In this document: positions 24,811 through 34,500 of the stretch, in pieces
How the letters are laid out: each line of letters begins with the position of its first letter
Position numbering within the stretch: the stretch's first letter is position 1
Made by a program: the position numbers and the translations under genes
Assembly (NCBI RefSeq): GCF_008122505.1
Contig: NZ_VSSB01000001.1
Span: 2,786,493-2,850,492, forward strand
From: Agromyces mariniharenae
GTDB taxonomy: Bacteria; Actinomycetota; Actinomycetes; Actinomycetales; Microbacteriaceae
Length of the DNA stretch: 64,000 nt
Reading direction: 5' to 3'
The notes under the pieces: model-generated
What the model was told of the DNA's origin: nothing
The model's database searches: none
Seen by the model: the letters and a program-made list of their open reading frames with translations, nothing else

Positions 24811-25500
24811 TCAGGAGCGTTCCGGGCTGTTCGCCGCCTCCGCGACGATCCTGGCGACCTTCCGCTCCGAGAGCCGGCCGGCGACGGGGCCGATGATGAG
24901 CAGCAGCGCCCAGGTCCAGCGCGCGGCATCCGCACCCCACGCGTAGGCGATGGGGATCGACAGGAGGAACACGGCCGGCGTGGTCAGGGTGTTGAGGAAC
25001 CGGATGTGATCGGCGCGTCGTGGGAGGGGATCCGCCAGCATTCCGTCGTGGCGGGCCACGTAGAACACGACCGACTGCGCGAGCACCGCGCAGGAGATGT
25101 TCACGGCGTAGAGCGCGATGGCGAGCGGCTCGCCCGAGGTCTCGATGTCCGCGATGCCCTGGGTCGTGAAGGGGATGAGCACGACGAACGCGATGGCCAC
25201 GAGGTTCGCGACGATCGTCGCCGAGCTGAACCCGCGGAACCCGGCGACGAGCCGGTGGTTGACCCGCCAGAAGACGGCGATGACGACGAAGCTGATCCCG
25301 AAGCCGAGGAGCTGCCACTCGAGCCCGCTCGACATCAGCTTCTCGAAGCTCGTCCAATCGGATGCCTCGGGCGGGTCGATGTTGACCACGAGCAGGGTGA
25401 CCGCGAACGCGTACACGGCATCGAAGAACGCGATCGCTCGCGAGAACTCGACGCTGTCGCGCCCGTACTCCTCGGCGGATGCCCCCGCGTCCGTGCCCAC
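24811..25500 (-). CDS. TMEM175-type (DUF1211) membrane protein, probable K+ channel
   Basis: A 229-residue protein with six transmembrane helices. The first carries the family signature in the form FSRAIAFFDAVYAFAVTLLVVNI (usually FSDG..A...TLL). Later helices include LLGFGISFVVIAVFWRVNH and AVFLLSIPIAYAWG. Bacterial relatives form tetrameric K+-permeable channels. Start is a GTG at 25500 without a clear ribosome site, so an alternative cannot be excluded. Physiological role unknown. Confidence 0.8.
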   Translation of the reverse strand: MGTDAGASAEEYGRDSVEFSRAIAFFDAVYAFAVTLLVVNIDPPEASDWTSFEKLMSSGLEWQLLGFGISFVVIAVFWRVNHRLVAGFRGFSSATIVANLVAIAFVVLIPFTTQGIADIETSGEPLAIALYAVNISCAVLAQSVVFYVARHDGMLADPLPRRADHIRFLNTLTTPAVFLLSIPIAYAWGADAARWTWALLLIIGPVAGRLSERKVARIVAEAANSPERS

Positions 25501-25559
25501 GACAGGAGTGTGCCGTGCCGCGGCGGCCGCGGGGCATCCGACGCGCCGTTGCGCGCCCG

Positions 25560-25832
25560 TCAGCTCCAGTCGACGGCGTGGACCCAGCCGGCGATGTAGG
25601 CCCGCTCGTTCGAGCCGAGGCGGAGGTCGCCGCGCGGGAGCGGCTCGCCCTCGAGCTCGCAGAGCTCGAAGATGCGGCGGACGACGTACACGCGCAGCGG
25701 CGCGTGGAGGTTCTCGAGCACCTCGCGCTGCAGCGGGCGCTCGAGCATGGGCCACCAGATGCCGATGGGCGGGAGCCCGTGCCGCGGTTTCGGCCGGTCG
25801 TCGTGTGCCGGCTGGTCGACGATGGCGCTCAT
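25560..25832 (-). CDS. Hypothetical 90-residue protein
   Basis: A basic, Pro-rich protein (MSAIVDQPAHDDRPKPRHGLPPIGIWWPML, then LQREVLENLHAPLRVYVVRRIFELCELEGEPLPRGDLRLGSNERAYIAGWVHAVDW). No signal or membrane helix. Its ATG overlaps the stop of the upstream small gene by four bases, so they are coupled. I do not recognise the family. Confidence 0.65.
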   Translation of the reverse strand: MSAIVDQPAHDDRPKPRHGLPPIGIWWPMLERPLQREVLENLHAPLRVYVVRRIFELCELEGEPLPRGDLRLGSNERAYIAGWVHAVDWS

Positions 25833-25993
25833 TGCGCCGGCTCCTCCGACACGTGGCCGGTGTCGGGGTCGCGCACGACGACGTGCTCGTCGACGTCGGC
25901 GTCCTCCTCGGCCTGCTGGTGCCGCTCGGCGGCGTCGACCGCGTCGTCGAGCTCGTCGGCCGCGCTCGGGTCGGTAGGGTTCGGGTCGCTCAT
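25829..25993 (-). CDS. Hypothetical 54-residue acidic protein
   Basis: An Asp/Glu/Ala-rich soluble peptide (MSDPNPTDPSAADELDDAVD, ending DTGHVSEEPAQ). GAGGAG lies nine bases ahead of the ATG and the stop overlaps the next start (ATGA), which supports a real gene. Function unknown. Confidence 0.65.
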   Translation of the reverse strand: MSDPNPTDPSAADELDDAVDAAERHQQAEEDADVDEHVVVRDPDTGHVSEEPAQ

Positions 25994-26178
25994 CGTGGAC
26001 TCCTCGCTCGCACGGCCGACCGCCCCCATCGGGATCGACCGCTTCCGACGGTACGTCGGCGGGGGTCGCCCCGGGCAGGGGATTGACCCCGTTCGGGGGC
26101 GGTGCTACCCGAGGCCGCCTCGCGTTCGCCGGTCGTCCCGCGGGTGCGGAACGGCGCCGCCCGCACCATGATGGACGG

Positions 26179-27246
26179 ATGGACCTCCCGGTGATGCCGC
26201 CCGTCGCTCCGATGCTCTCGAAGTCCGTGAAGGAGATCCCCGACGTCGGGCACGTGGAGCCGAAGTGGGACGGATTCCGCACGATCGTGTTCAAGGACGG
26301 CGACGAGATCGAGCTCGGCAGCCGCAACGAGCGCCCGATGACGCGCTACTTCCCCGAGCTCGTGGAGGCGCTGCGCGAGAACCTGCCCGACCGGTGCGTG
26401 GTCGACGGCGAGATCATCCTCGCGATCGACGGCCGGCTCGACTTCGATGCGCTCCAGCAGCGCATCCACCCCGCCGACAGCCGCGTACGGATGCTCGCCG
26501 AGCGCACGCCCGCGTCCTTCGTGGGCTTCGACCTGCTCGCGATCGGCGACGAGGACCTCATGGGCCGGCCCTTCGTGGAGCGGCGCACGCGGCTCGAGGA
26601 GGCACTCGCCGCGGCATCCGACCCGGTCTTCATCACGCCGGCCACCGCCGACCTCGCCGAGGCGCGCGACTGGTTCACCCGGTTCGAGGGCGCCGGGCTC
26701 GACGGCGTCGTGGCGAAGCCGCTCGACGGCACGTACCAGCCCGACAAGCGCACGATGTTCAAGGTCAAGCACGAGCGCACGGCCGACTGCGTCGTCGCCG
26801 GGTTCCGCTGGCACAAGTCGGGCGGCATCATCGGCTCGCTGCTGCTCGGCCTCTACGGCGACGACGGGCGACTCCACCACGTCGGCGTCGCCGCGTCGTT
26901 CCCCATGGCGAAGCGCACGGCGCTCGTCGCCGAGCTCGAGCCCTTTCTCGTCGACGACCTGTCCCAGCATCCGTGGGGCGAGTGGGCCGACCAGGAGGCG
27001 CACGCGGGCACCCGCATGCCGGGAGCCGTCAGCCGCTGGAACGCTGGGAAGAACCTCTCGTTCGTGCCGCTGCGGCCCGAGCTCGTGGTCGAGGTCGCCT
27101 ACGAGAAGATGGAGGGCGACCGGTTCCGGCACACGGCGCAGTTCCGGCGCTGGCGCACCGATCGCACGCCCGAGAGCTGCACCTACGAGCAGCTCGAATC
27201 TCCCGACGACCTCGAGCTCTCCGAGATCCTGCCGCTGCAGGGCTGA
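26179..27246 (+). CDS. ATP-dependent DNA ligase (LigC-like)
   Basis: A 355-residue ligase. Motif I EPKWDGFRTIV carries the AMP-accepting Lys; also SRNERPMTRYFPEL, VVDGEIILA (motif III), SFVGFDLLAIGDEDL, GLDGVVAKPLDGTY (motif IV) and FKVKHERTADCVVAGFR (motif V), then an OB-fold. There is no fused Ku-binding, polymerase or nuclease domain, as in mycobacterial LigC, which backs up end joining and base-excision repair. Converges with lrp, three bases between stops. Confidence 0.92.
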   Translation: MDLPVMPPVAPMLSKSVKEIPDVGHVEPKWDGFRTIVFKDGDEIELGSRNERPMTRYFPELVEALRENLPDRCVVDGEIILAIDGRLDFDALQQRIHPADSRVRMLAERTPASFVGFDLLAIGDEDLMGRPFVERRTRLEEALAAASDPVFITPATADLAEARDWFTRFEGAGLDGVVAKPLDGTYQPDKRTMFKVKHERTADCVVAGFRWHKSGGIIGSLLLGLYGDDGRLHHVGVAASFPMAKRTALVAELEPFLVDDLSQHPWGEWADQEAHAGTRMPGAVSRWNAGKNLSFVPLRPELVVEVAYEKMEGDRFRHTAQFRRWRTDRTPESCTYEQLESPDDLELSEILPLQG

Positions 27247-27249
27247 CGC

Positions 27250-27753
27250 TCAGATCACGGCACGCAAGCCCGCGGACAGCGCGGTGTGGTGCTCGAACAC
27301 GAGGTTCGTCTCGGTGAGCGCGACGGCCGGGTTGGCCGAGAGGTTCTTCAGCACGAACTGTCGCACGTGCTCGCTGTCGCGGACGCGCACGTGGATGAGG
27401 AAGTCCTCGGTGCCGCCGAGGAAGAACAGCTGGGCGACCTCGGGCTCGCGACGCAGCTCGTCGGAGATCTGCTCCATGAGGTGGCGGGCGCCGGGCCGGA
27501 TGCGCACGCTCACGAGCGCCTGCAGGGTGAAGCCGAGCGCCACGGGGTTGATCTCGGCGGTGTAGCGCACGATGACCCCGCGCTCGCGCAGCGAGCGGAC
27601 GCGCGCGAGGCAGGTCGAGGGCGAGACGCCCACCTCCCGGGCGAGCTCCACGTTGGGGATGCGGGCGTTCTCGTGCAGGATCGCGACGATCTGCCGGTCG
27701 ATGTCGTCGAGCTCGACACGACCCGGTGCGCTGATCTGCGGTGCATCGGTCAC
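27250..27753 (-). CDS. Lrp/AsnC-family regulator (AldR-like)
   Basis: A 167-residue regulator from a GTG. An N-terminal helix-turn-helix (DDIDRQIVAILHENARIPNVELAREVGVSPSTCLARVRSLRERGVI) is joined to a RAM ligand-binding domain (GFTLQALVSVRIRPG, FFLGGTEDFLIHVRVRD). It is divergent from alanine dehydrogenase, the standard arrangement for AldR, which controls ald in response to alanine and other amino acids. Confidence 0.9.
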   Translation of the reverse strand: MTDAPQISAPGRVELDDIDRQIVAILHENARIPNVELAREVGVSPSTCLARVRSLRERGVIVRYTAEINPVALGFTLQALVSVRIRPGARHLMEQISDELRREPEVAQLFFLGGTEDFLIHVRVRDSEHVRQFVLKNLSANPAVALTETNLVFEHHTALSAGLRAVI

Positions 27754-27884
27754 GGCGCGGCGTCCTTCCGAACAATTGGATGAATCAGAGGCATTCTACC
27801 GAACGAAATGCGGCTGGGCTTCCCATTCTGCGAACGACGCGTCACCATGGAGGCAATCCCACCCCACAGCATTCGGAGATCACC
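27754..27884. promoter_or_regulatory. lrp-ald divergent control region
   Basis: A 131-base gap that is AT-richer than its surroundings. The minus strand has TAGAAT (27793-27798) as a likely lrp -10 and GGAAGGACG near the lrp start. CCGAACAA (27768-27775) and CCGAACGA (27799-27806) are similar half-sites that may bind the Lrp protein. CGGAG precedes the ald ATG. Confidence 0.5.
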
Positions 27885-28985
27885 ATGCACGTCGGCGTGC
27901 CCGCAGAGGTCAAGAACAACGAATTCCGCGTCGCCATGACGCCCGCGGGGGTGCACGCTCTCGTCGGGCGCGGCCACCGCGTCGACATCCAGGCCGGTGC
28001 CGGGCTCGGCGCCGGGTACACCGACGAGGAGTACCGCGAGGCCGGTGCCACCATCGTCGGCACCGCCGCCGAGGCGTGGTCGGCCGAGCTGGTGCTCAAG
28101 GTGAAGGAGCCGATCGAGCAGGAGTACGGCTTCCTCCGCGAGGACCTCACCCTCTTCACGTACCTCCACCTCGCCGCGGACCTCCCGCTCACGCGGGCCA
28201 TCCTCGACTCGGGCGTCACGGCCATCGCCTACGAGACCGTGCAGCTGCCCGACCGGTCGCTGCCGCTGCTGACCCCCATGAGCGAGGTCGCCGGCCGGCT
28301 CGCGCCGCAGGTCGGCGCCGCCTCGCTGCACGCGTCGAAGGGCGGCCGCGGTGTGCTCCTCGCCGGCGTGCCCGGCACCGCGCCCGCGAAGGTCGTCGTC
28401 ATCGGCGGCGGCGTCGCCGGCGAGCAGGCCGCCGCGACCGCGATGGGCATGGGCGCCGACGTCACGGTGTTCGACATCTCGCTGCCGAAGCTGCGCGAGC
28501 TCGACGCCCGCTACGAGCACCGCATCAAGACGCTCGCCTCGTCGCCCTACGAGATCGCCCGCCAGCTCAAGGACGCCGACCTCGTCGTCGGCGCCGTGCT
28601 CGTGCCCGGTGCGGCCGCGCCGAAGGTCGTCACCGACGCGATGGTCGCCCAGATGAAGCCGGGCGCCGTGCTCGTCGACATCGCCATCGACCAGGGCGGA
28701 TGCTTCGAGGGCTCGCACGCGACGACGCACGCCGACCCGACCTACCGTGTGCACGACGCCATCTTCTACTGCGTCGCCAACATGCCCGGCGCGGTCCCGG
28801 CCACCTCGACGCCCGCGCTCACGAACGCGACGCTGCCGTACGCGATGCGCATCGCCGACCTCGGCTGGCAGGCCGCGCTCGCCGAGGACGCCGCCCTCGC
28901 GAAGGGCCTCAACGCCACCCGCGGCCGCCTCACGAACGAGGGCGTCGCGAAGGCGCACGGCCTGGAGCTGCACGCCGCGCTCTGA
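27885..28985 (+). CDS. ald: Alanine dehydrogenase
   Basis: A 366-residue NAD-dependent enzyme that interconverts L-alanine and pyruvate plus ammonia. Motifs: VGVPAEVKNNEFRVAMTPAG (substrate Arg), LVLKVKEP (Lys), LTLFTYLHLA (catalytic His), and the NAD site KVVVIGGGVAGEQAAATAMGMGA. Closing LDSGVTAIAYETVQ and NMPGAVPATSTPALTNATLPY are typical. Length fits. Followed by a strong terminator and probably controlled by the divergent Lrp protein. Confidence 0.97.
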   Translation: MHVGVPAEVKNNEFRVAMTPAGVHALVGRGHRVDIQAGAGLGAGYTDEEYREAGATIVGTAAEAWSAELVLKVKEPIEQEYGFLREDLTLFTYLHLAADLPLTRAILDSGVTAIAYETVQLPDRSLPLLTPMSEVAGRLAPQVGAASLHASKGGRGVLLAGVPGTAPAKVVVIGGGVAGEQAAATAMGMGADVTVFDISLPKLRELDARYEHRIKTLASSPYEIARQLKDADLVVGAVLVPGAAAPKVVTDAMVAQMKPGAVLVDIAIDQGGCFEGSHATTHADPTYRVHDAIFYCVANMPGAVPATSTPALTNATLPYAMRIADLGWQAALAEDAALAKGLNATRGRLTNEGVAKAHGLELHAAL

Positions 28986-29003
28986 CGCCGACCCGCACCA
29001 TCA

Positions 29004-29039
29004 CGAAGCGCCGGCCCCGACCTCGGGGCCGGCGCTTCG
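29004..29039 (+). terminator. ald terminator
   Basis: A 15-bp perfect stem (29004-29018 with 29025-29039), loop GACCTC, 18 bases after the ald stop. It also lies between ald and the converging cstR-like gene and may work both ways. Confidence 0.92.
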
Positions 29040-29063
29040 CCGTCGTCACGCCGACTCCGCGCG

Positions 29064-29381
29064 TCAGGAGAGCGAGAGGAAGAGCTTCTCGAGCTCGTCG
29101 AAGGTGAGCGGCTCGGATGCCTCGGCGTCGCCGCGGCGCGAGTCGCCGGCCCGTTCGGGGGTCGCGGCATCCGTCGCGCAGTCGCGCATCGCGGAGGAGA
29201 TGACCGCGAAGCCCGCGCGGTCGAGCGCGCTCGAGACCGCGGCGAGCTGGGTCACGACCGTGCGGCAGTCGCCGCCGGCCTCGACGGCGTCGATCACGGC
29301 GTTGAGCTGGCCGCGGGCGCGCTTCAGGCGGTTCAGGATGCGTCGCTGGGCGTCCTGCTGCTGGGTGCCGACGGTGCTCAT
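29064..29381 (-). CDS. CstR-like persulfide-sensing repressor (CsoR/RcnR family)
   Basis: A 105-residue all-helical DUF156 protein. It has two cysteines 29 residues apart, Cys39 (GGDCRTVV) and Cys68 (AMRDC). Copper-sensing CsoR has a His four residues before the second Cys; here that residue is Ala64, which is the pattern of CstR, where the two Cys react with persulfides. Its operon (rhodanese, CoA-disulfide reductase-rhodanese) fits sulfide/persulfide stress. The start overlaps the rhodanese stop (ATGA). It probably binds the two ATACCC-N3-GGGTAT sites ahead of the operon. Confidence 0.85.
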   Translation of the reverse strand: MSTVGTQQQDAQRRILNRLKRARGQLNAVIDAVEAGGDCRTVVTQLAAVSSALDRAGFAVISSAMRDCATDAATPERAGDSRRGDAEASEPLTFDELEKLFLSLS

Positions 29382-29695
29382 GCGATCGTGCCTGCCCTTC
29401 CGGTGATGACGGGGAGTCCGGCGCGGTGCCATTGCGTGATGCCGCCGTCGATGTTCACGGCGTCGACGCCCTGCGCGGCGAGGAACTGCGTGGCCTGCGC
29501 GCTGCGGCCGCCGAGGGCGCACATGAGGTAGACGGTGCGGTCGCGCGGCACCTCGTCGAGGCGCTCGACGAGCGATCCGAGGGGGATGTGCACGGCGCCG
29601 TCGACCCGTGCGCGGGCGACTTCGTCGGGTTCGCGCACGTCGATGATGAAGGCGTCGCCGAGGGCGTGCGCCGCGGTGGGGGAGATGGTCTGCAT
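29378..29695 (-). CDS. Single-domain rhodanese (sulfurtransferase)
   Basis: A 105-residue cytosolic sulfurtransferase. The active loop is MCALGGRSAQA with the catalytic Cys in C-A-L-G-G-R; also FIIDVREPDEVARARVDGAVHIPLGSL and NIDGGITQWHRAGLPV. It lies 37 bases downstream of the reductase-rhodanese fusion and overlaps the cstR-like gene, so it is the middle gene of the operon. Confidence 0.93.
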   Translation of the reverse strand: MQTISPTAAHALGDAFIIDVREPDEVARARVDGAVHIPLGSLVERLDEVPRDRTVYLMCALGGRSAQATQFLAAQGVDAVNIDGGITQWHRAGLPVITGRAGTIA

Positions 29696-29732
29696 GTCGG
29701 GTCCTCCGGGTGTCAGGGTCGGGTGATTCGGG

Positions 29733-31451
29733 TCAGGCGGCGCGCAGCTCGGCGGTCGCGGCATCCATGGCGTGCTCGTGCGCACGGGCGCGCATGCCGT
29801 CGCGCCAGGTGAGGTAGCCGCCGTCGAGGTTGACGACGTCGTGGCCGAGGGCCGCGAGCAGTCGCGCCCCGGTGTGCGCACCCTGGCCGACGCGGCAGTG
29901 GACCACGATCGGGCGTCCGGCGAACTCGGGCGCGCGGTCGCGGAGCTGCTCGACGGGGATCCAGGTCGCGCCGGGGATCGTGCCCTCGGCGAGCTGGCCT
30001 GCCGCGCGCACGTCGAGCAGGACGGCGCCGCCGGCGAGCGCGTCGTCGAGCTCGTGCCACTGGATCGTCGCGTCCTCGCCCTCGGCGAGGTTGCGGGCGA
30101 TGTAGCCGAGCATGTTCACGGGATCCTTCGCGGATCCGTACTGCGGCGCGTAGGCCAGCTCGAGGTCGGCGAGCGCGGATGCCGCGAGGTCCGCCGCCAT
30201 CGCGGTGGCGATGACGTCGATTCGGCGCGCGACGCCCTCGGTGCCCACGGCCTGCGCGCCGAGGATGCGGTCGGTGCGCGCGTCGACCACGAGCTTCAGC
30301 GACATCGGTCGCGCGCCGGGGAAGTAGCCCGCGTGCGAGAGCGGGTGCGAGTGGATGACCCGGACCTCGACGCCTCGAGCACGCGCGACCTCCTCCGACC
30401 ACCCCGTCGACGCGGCGGTGAGGCCCAGGACGTCGATGACGGCGGTGCCGAGGGCGGGTGCGGCGGTGGACGGGCGACCCGCGATCGCGTCGGCGACCGC
30501 GCGTCCATGGCGGTTCGCCAGGCCCGCGAGCGCGACGAGCCGCGCGGATCCGTCGGCGCGGTCGCGCTTCTCGGCGGCGTCGCCGACCGCGTAGATCGCG
30601 GGATCGCTCGTGCGGTGCGTCGCGTCCACGACGATGCCACCGGTCGCGCCGATCTCGAGGCCCGCAGCACGGGCGAGTCCCGACTCGGGCACCACGCCCA
30701 TCGCGGCGATGACGAGGTCGGCCGGCAGGGCGGTGCCGTCGTCGAGCACCACGCGATGCGCCTCCACGGCCGTGACGGCGCTCCCGAACCGGAGGGCGAC
30801 GCCGCGCTCGAGCACGTGGTCGGCCAGGGGAGCGGCCATCTCGGGATCGAGACCGCCGATGAGGCGCGACGAGCGCTGCACGATCGTCGTCGCCAGGCCG
30901 CGACGGTGCAGGTTGTCGGCCACCTCGACGCCGATGTACCCGCCGCCGATGACGACGGCCCGGGCGCCGGCGGGCAGGCGATCGAGCGACGCCATGATGG
31001 CGTCGAGGTCGTCGAGCGTGCGGAGGGCGTGGATCGGGGCATCCGGCGCGACGTGGTCGGGGAGGCGCGGGGCGGCGCCCGGCGAGAGCACCAGCTCGTC
31101 GTACCCGAGCTCGTACTCCACCCCGTCGGCGGGCCGCACCGTCACGCGTCGCGCCGCGCGATCGATGGCGACGACCTCGCTGCGCACGCGCGCGTCGATG
31201 CGGAATCGGGCGGCGAGGCGCGCGGGGTCCTGCAGTTCGAGGGACGCCCGGTCGGCGATGACGCCGGACACGTGGTAGGGGAGTCCGCAGTTGGCGAACG
31301 ACACCGCGCCGCTGCGCTCGAGCACGATGATCTCGCGGTCCTCGTCGAGCCGGCGCAGGCGCGTGGCCGCGGACATGCCGCCGGCGACCCCGCCCACGAT
31401 GACGGTGACGGGTGCGGAGGCGACGGGGTGCGGGGTGGAGCGCTGGTGCAT
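29733..31451 (-). CDS. CoA-disulfide reductase with C-terminal rhodanese domain (Cdr-Rhd)
   Basis: A 572-residue fusion. The flavoprotein part has FAD motif VIVGGVAGGMSAATRLRRL, the single active Cys55 in SFANCGLPYHVSG, the second Rossmann AVVIGGGYIGVEVADNL and IYAVGDAAEK. After the dimer domain, a rhodanese domain starts near residue 465 with active loop HCRVGQGAHTG. Such fusions reduce CoA persulfide or polysulfide with NAD(P)H. First gene of the operon; its ATG overlaps the first operator, so the transcript is probably very short-leadered. Confidence 0.93.
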   Translation of the reverse strand: MHQRSTPHPVASAPVTVIVGGVAGGMSAATRLRRLDEDREIIVLERSGAVSFANCGLPYHVSGVIADRASLELQDPARLAARFRIDARVRSEVVAIDRAARRVTVRPADGVEYELGYDELVLSPGAAPRLPDHVAPDAPIHALRTLDDLDAIMASLDRLPAGARAVVIGGGYIGVEVADNLHRRGLATTIVQRSSRLIGGLDPEMAAPLADHVLERGVALRFGSAVTAVEAHRVVLDDGTALPADLVIAAMGVVPESGLARAAGLEIGATGGIVVDATHRTSDPAIYAVGDAAEKRDRADGSARLVALAGLANRHGRAVADAIAGRPSTAAPALGTAVIDVLGLTAASTGWSEEVARARGVEVRVIHSHPLSHAGYFPGARPMSLKLVVDARTDRILGAQAVGTEGVARRIDVIATAMAADLAASALADLELAYAPQYGSAKDPVNMLGYIARNLAEGEDATIQWHELDDALAGGAVLLDVRAAGQLAEGTIPGATWIPVEQLRDRAPEFAGRPIVVHCRVGQGAHTGARLLAALGHDVVNLDGGYLTWRDGMRARAHEHAMDAATAELRAA

Positions 31452-31483
31452 ACCCCGAGGGTATCCCAATACCCCCTGGGTAT
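31450..31483. promoter_or_regulatory. Tandem CsoR/CstR-type operators
   Basis: Two identical-arm palindromes ATACCC-N3-GGGTAT at 31450-31464 and 31469-31483, centres 19 bases apart. They cover the start codon and promoter of the reductase operon, matching the operator form of CsoR/CstR-family repressors. The repressor is encoded last in the same operon, giving a feedback loop. Confidence 0.85.
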
Positions 31484-31547
31484 CCAAAACGAGCGCGACC
31501 CCGGCGATGCTCCCGGGAATCCGCACGAACGCACGTATGGTGTCGGT

Positions 31548-34500
31548 GTGTGGCGGCTCGATCGGAACCATGACGAGGAGGACTTCCTCGGTCCCGAGGC
31601 GGATGCCGCAGCCGACGAAGCGACTCCGGAACCCATGCGACAGGACATCACCAGCCCCGACGGCGTGAGCCTCGGCGACCCCGAGCTCGTCGCCGGGAAC
31701 GTCGCCGAACCCTCGTGGCGACGCTGGCACGGCGAGCTCGCCGAGGTCGGCGGACGCTCGCCGCTGGTGCGCTTCGTCGACACCCCGCGCACGCGCATCG
31801 AGCTCTCCACGACGCATCCGGGCGGCCTGCCGCAGTTCATCACGGGCAAGTCGACGCTGCTGTCGAGCCTGATCCGCGACGAGCTCGCCCTGCGCAACGC
31901 GAGGCTCGCGGCCGCCGAGATCACGCAGAAGGGCATCGAGCTGCGGTCGGTGCGCGGCATCGAATCGGTGCACCTCGCGATCGGGCTGGCCTCGTGGCGC
32001 AACGGCGGCGAGGAGTTCCTCGGACCCGTGCTGCTGCGCCCGCTCGCGATCCGCCGCTACGGCCGCGACTTCGAGCTGAAGCTGAAGGGCCAGCCGTTCC
32101 TCAACCCGGCGCTCGCGCGCGAGCTGCGCGAGCAGTTCCGGATCACGCTCGACGCGGACGCGTTCGTGGCGCTCGCCATCACGAACGGCGTGTTCAAGCC
32201 GCAGCCCGTGATCGACCGGCTGCGCGGCCTCACCTCGCACCTGCCCTGGTTCCACGTCGCGCCGCGGCTCGTCGTCTCGTCGTTCGCCGAGGTCGGGCCG
32301 GCCATGGCCGCGGATGTCGCTCGGCTCCACCACCCGATCATCGACGCGGTCGCGGGCAACAAAGCGGCGCGTGCCGCGATCGCGCAGCAGGGCGAGCGCG
32401 TGCGGCCCGTGCCGCAGGACGAGCGACCGCCGTCGACCGACACGCTGCTGCTCGACGCCGACTCCGAGCAGGAGCAGGTCGTCGCCGAGATCGAGGCCGG
32501 CACGTCGCTCGTCGTGAAGACGCTGCCGGGCACCGGAGGCACCCAGACCATCGTGAACGCCATCGGCGCGCTCGTCGCGAAGGACAAGCGCGTCCTCGTC
32601 GTGGGCGCGCGGCGCGCGAGCCTCGACGGCATCGTGCACCGGCTCGGCCAGGTCGGCCTCGGCGGCGCGGCGGTGACGACGGCGAGCCTTCGCCGAGACC
32701 TCATCCAGTCCATCTCGCGCAACGAGAAGGTCGAGCGGCCCCGGGTCGCCGATGTCGACGACGCGCTCGTGCGCCTGCGCAAGGTGCTGCTCGACTACCG
32801 TTCGGCGCTCACCCGGCGCGACCCCGAGCTGAAGGCGTCGGTGCTCGACGCCCTCGGCGAGCTCGCACGTCTCGCGGTGCTCGACCGTCCGCCGTCGACG
32901 ACCGCGCGCCTCGACCACGCCGCGCTCGTCGGACTCGCCACGGGCCGGGAGCAGGTGGCGCGCGACCTCGCGCGCGCGGCCGAGCTCGGCGAGTTCCGCT
33001 ACGGACCGGGGGACTCGCCCTGGTACGGCGCCTCGTTCACCTCGTCGGAGGAGGCGGCGCACGCGCACGAGCTCGCGAAGCGCCTCAGCACCACCGAGCT
33101 GCCGCGCCTCCTCGAGCGCGGCCGCGCGCTCATCGCGCAGACCCGGCTCCGCGCGTTCGAGTCGGTCGCGGAGCTCGGCGTGTTCCTGCGGCTGCTCCTC
33201 GACGTGCGCGACACGCTCGACCGGTTCCAGCCCTCGGTGTTCGACCGGCCGCTCGGCGAGCTCATCGCGGCGACGTCCGCGCGGCGCGACTCGCCGGGCA
33301 TGTCGGGCGCGAACCGCCGCCGGCTGCGCCGCCTCGCGCAGGAGTACGTGCGCCCCGGGGTGCACGTGGGCGACCTCAACGGGGCGCTCCGCGGCATCCA
33401 GCAGCAGCGCACGCTCTGGCAGCGGTACTCGGAGGCCGGGGCCATCCCCGCGGTGCCCGTCGGGATCGACGACGTGCACGTGGCCTACCGCACCGTCGCG
33501 AGCGACCTCGCCGCACTCGACGCGCCGCTCGGCGTCGTGGGCACGCCGCGGCAGCTCGCCGCGCGCCCGGTGCGGGAGCTGGAGGCGAACCTCGCCGGAC
33601 TCGCCGCCGAGTCGGAGGTGCTCACCAACCTGCAGGAGCGCACGGCCGTGCTCTCGCGGCTGCGCGACCTGGGCCTCGACCCGCTGCTCGTCGACCTCGC
33701 GAAGCGACACGTGCGGGAGCGGGCCGTCGCAGCCGAGCTCGAGCTCGCCTGGTGGCAGTCCGTGCTCGAGCTCGTGCTCGCAGGCGACAAGGCGCTGCTC
33801 GGCGCGAACACGACCGTGCTCGATCGGCTCGAGGGCGACTTCCGCCTCGTCGACGAGGCGCACGCGTCGGCTGCAGGCCCGCAGCTCGCGTGGCACCTGG
33901 CCGAGAACTGGAAGGTCGCGCTCGTCGACCATCCCGACGAGGCCCACCAGCTGAAGCGGATGCTGCGCGGCGACCGCGTGCGCTCCGCCGCGCTGCACGA
34001 CGAGACGCCGCACCTGTTCCGCACGCTCGCGCCGGTCTGGCTCACGTCGCCCTATGAGGTGCCCGAGATCGACGACGACATCGCGTTCGACACCGTGGTG
34101 CTCGTCGACGCCGGGTCGACGACCATCGCCGAGAACCTCGGCGCCATCCGCCGCGCCCGGCAGGTCGTCGCGTTCGGCGATCCGGTGACGCAGACCCCTA
34201 CGCTCTTCGAGACCGGCCTCGACGACGGCGACGGCGACGGCGGCGCGACCGAGCACGGCGTCGACGCGCTGCACGCCGATTCGGCGCTCGCACGGCTCGG
34301 CGAACTGCTGCCGACCCTCACGCTCACGCGAAGCTACCGCGCCGGCGGCGAGGACCTCGCCGAGCTCGTCAACCGCCGCTTCTACGCGGGCCGGATCGAG
34401 TCGCTGCCGTGGGCGGGCAGCTACCTCGGGCACGGCAGCCTCGGCCTGCACTACGTGCGCGGCAACGGGCTGCCCGACGCCGTGACCGGCACCGTCGAGA

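Noticed and set aside
29064..29381. Copper-sensing CsoR
   Set aside because: The copper-ligand His position is Ala64 and the operon encodes sulfur enzymes, not a copper pump.
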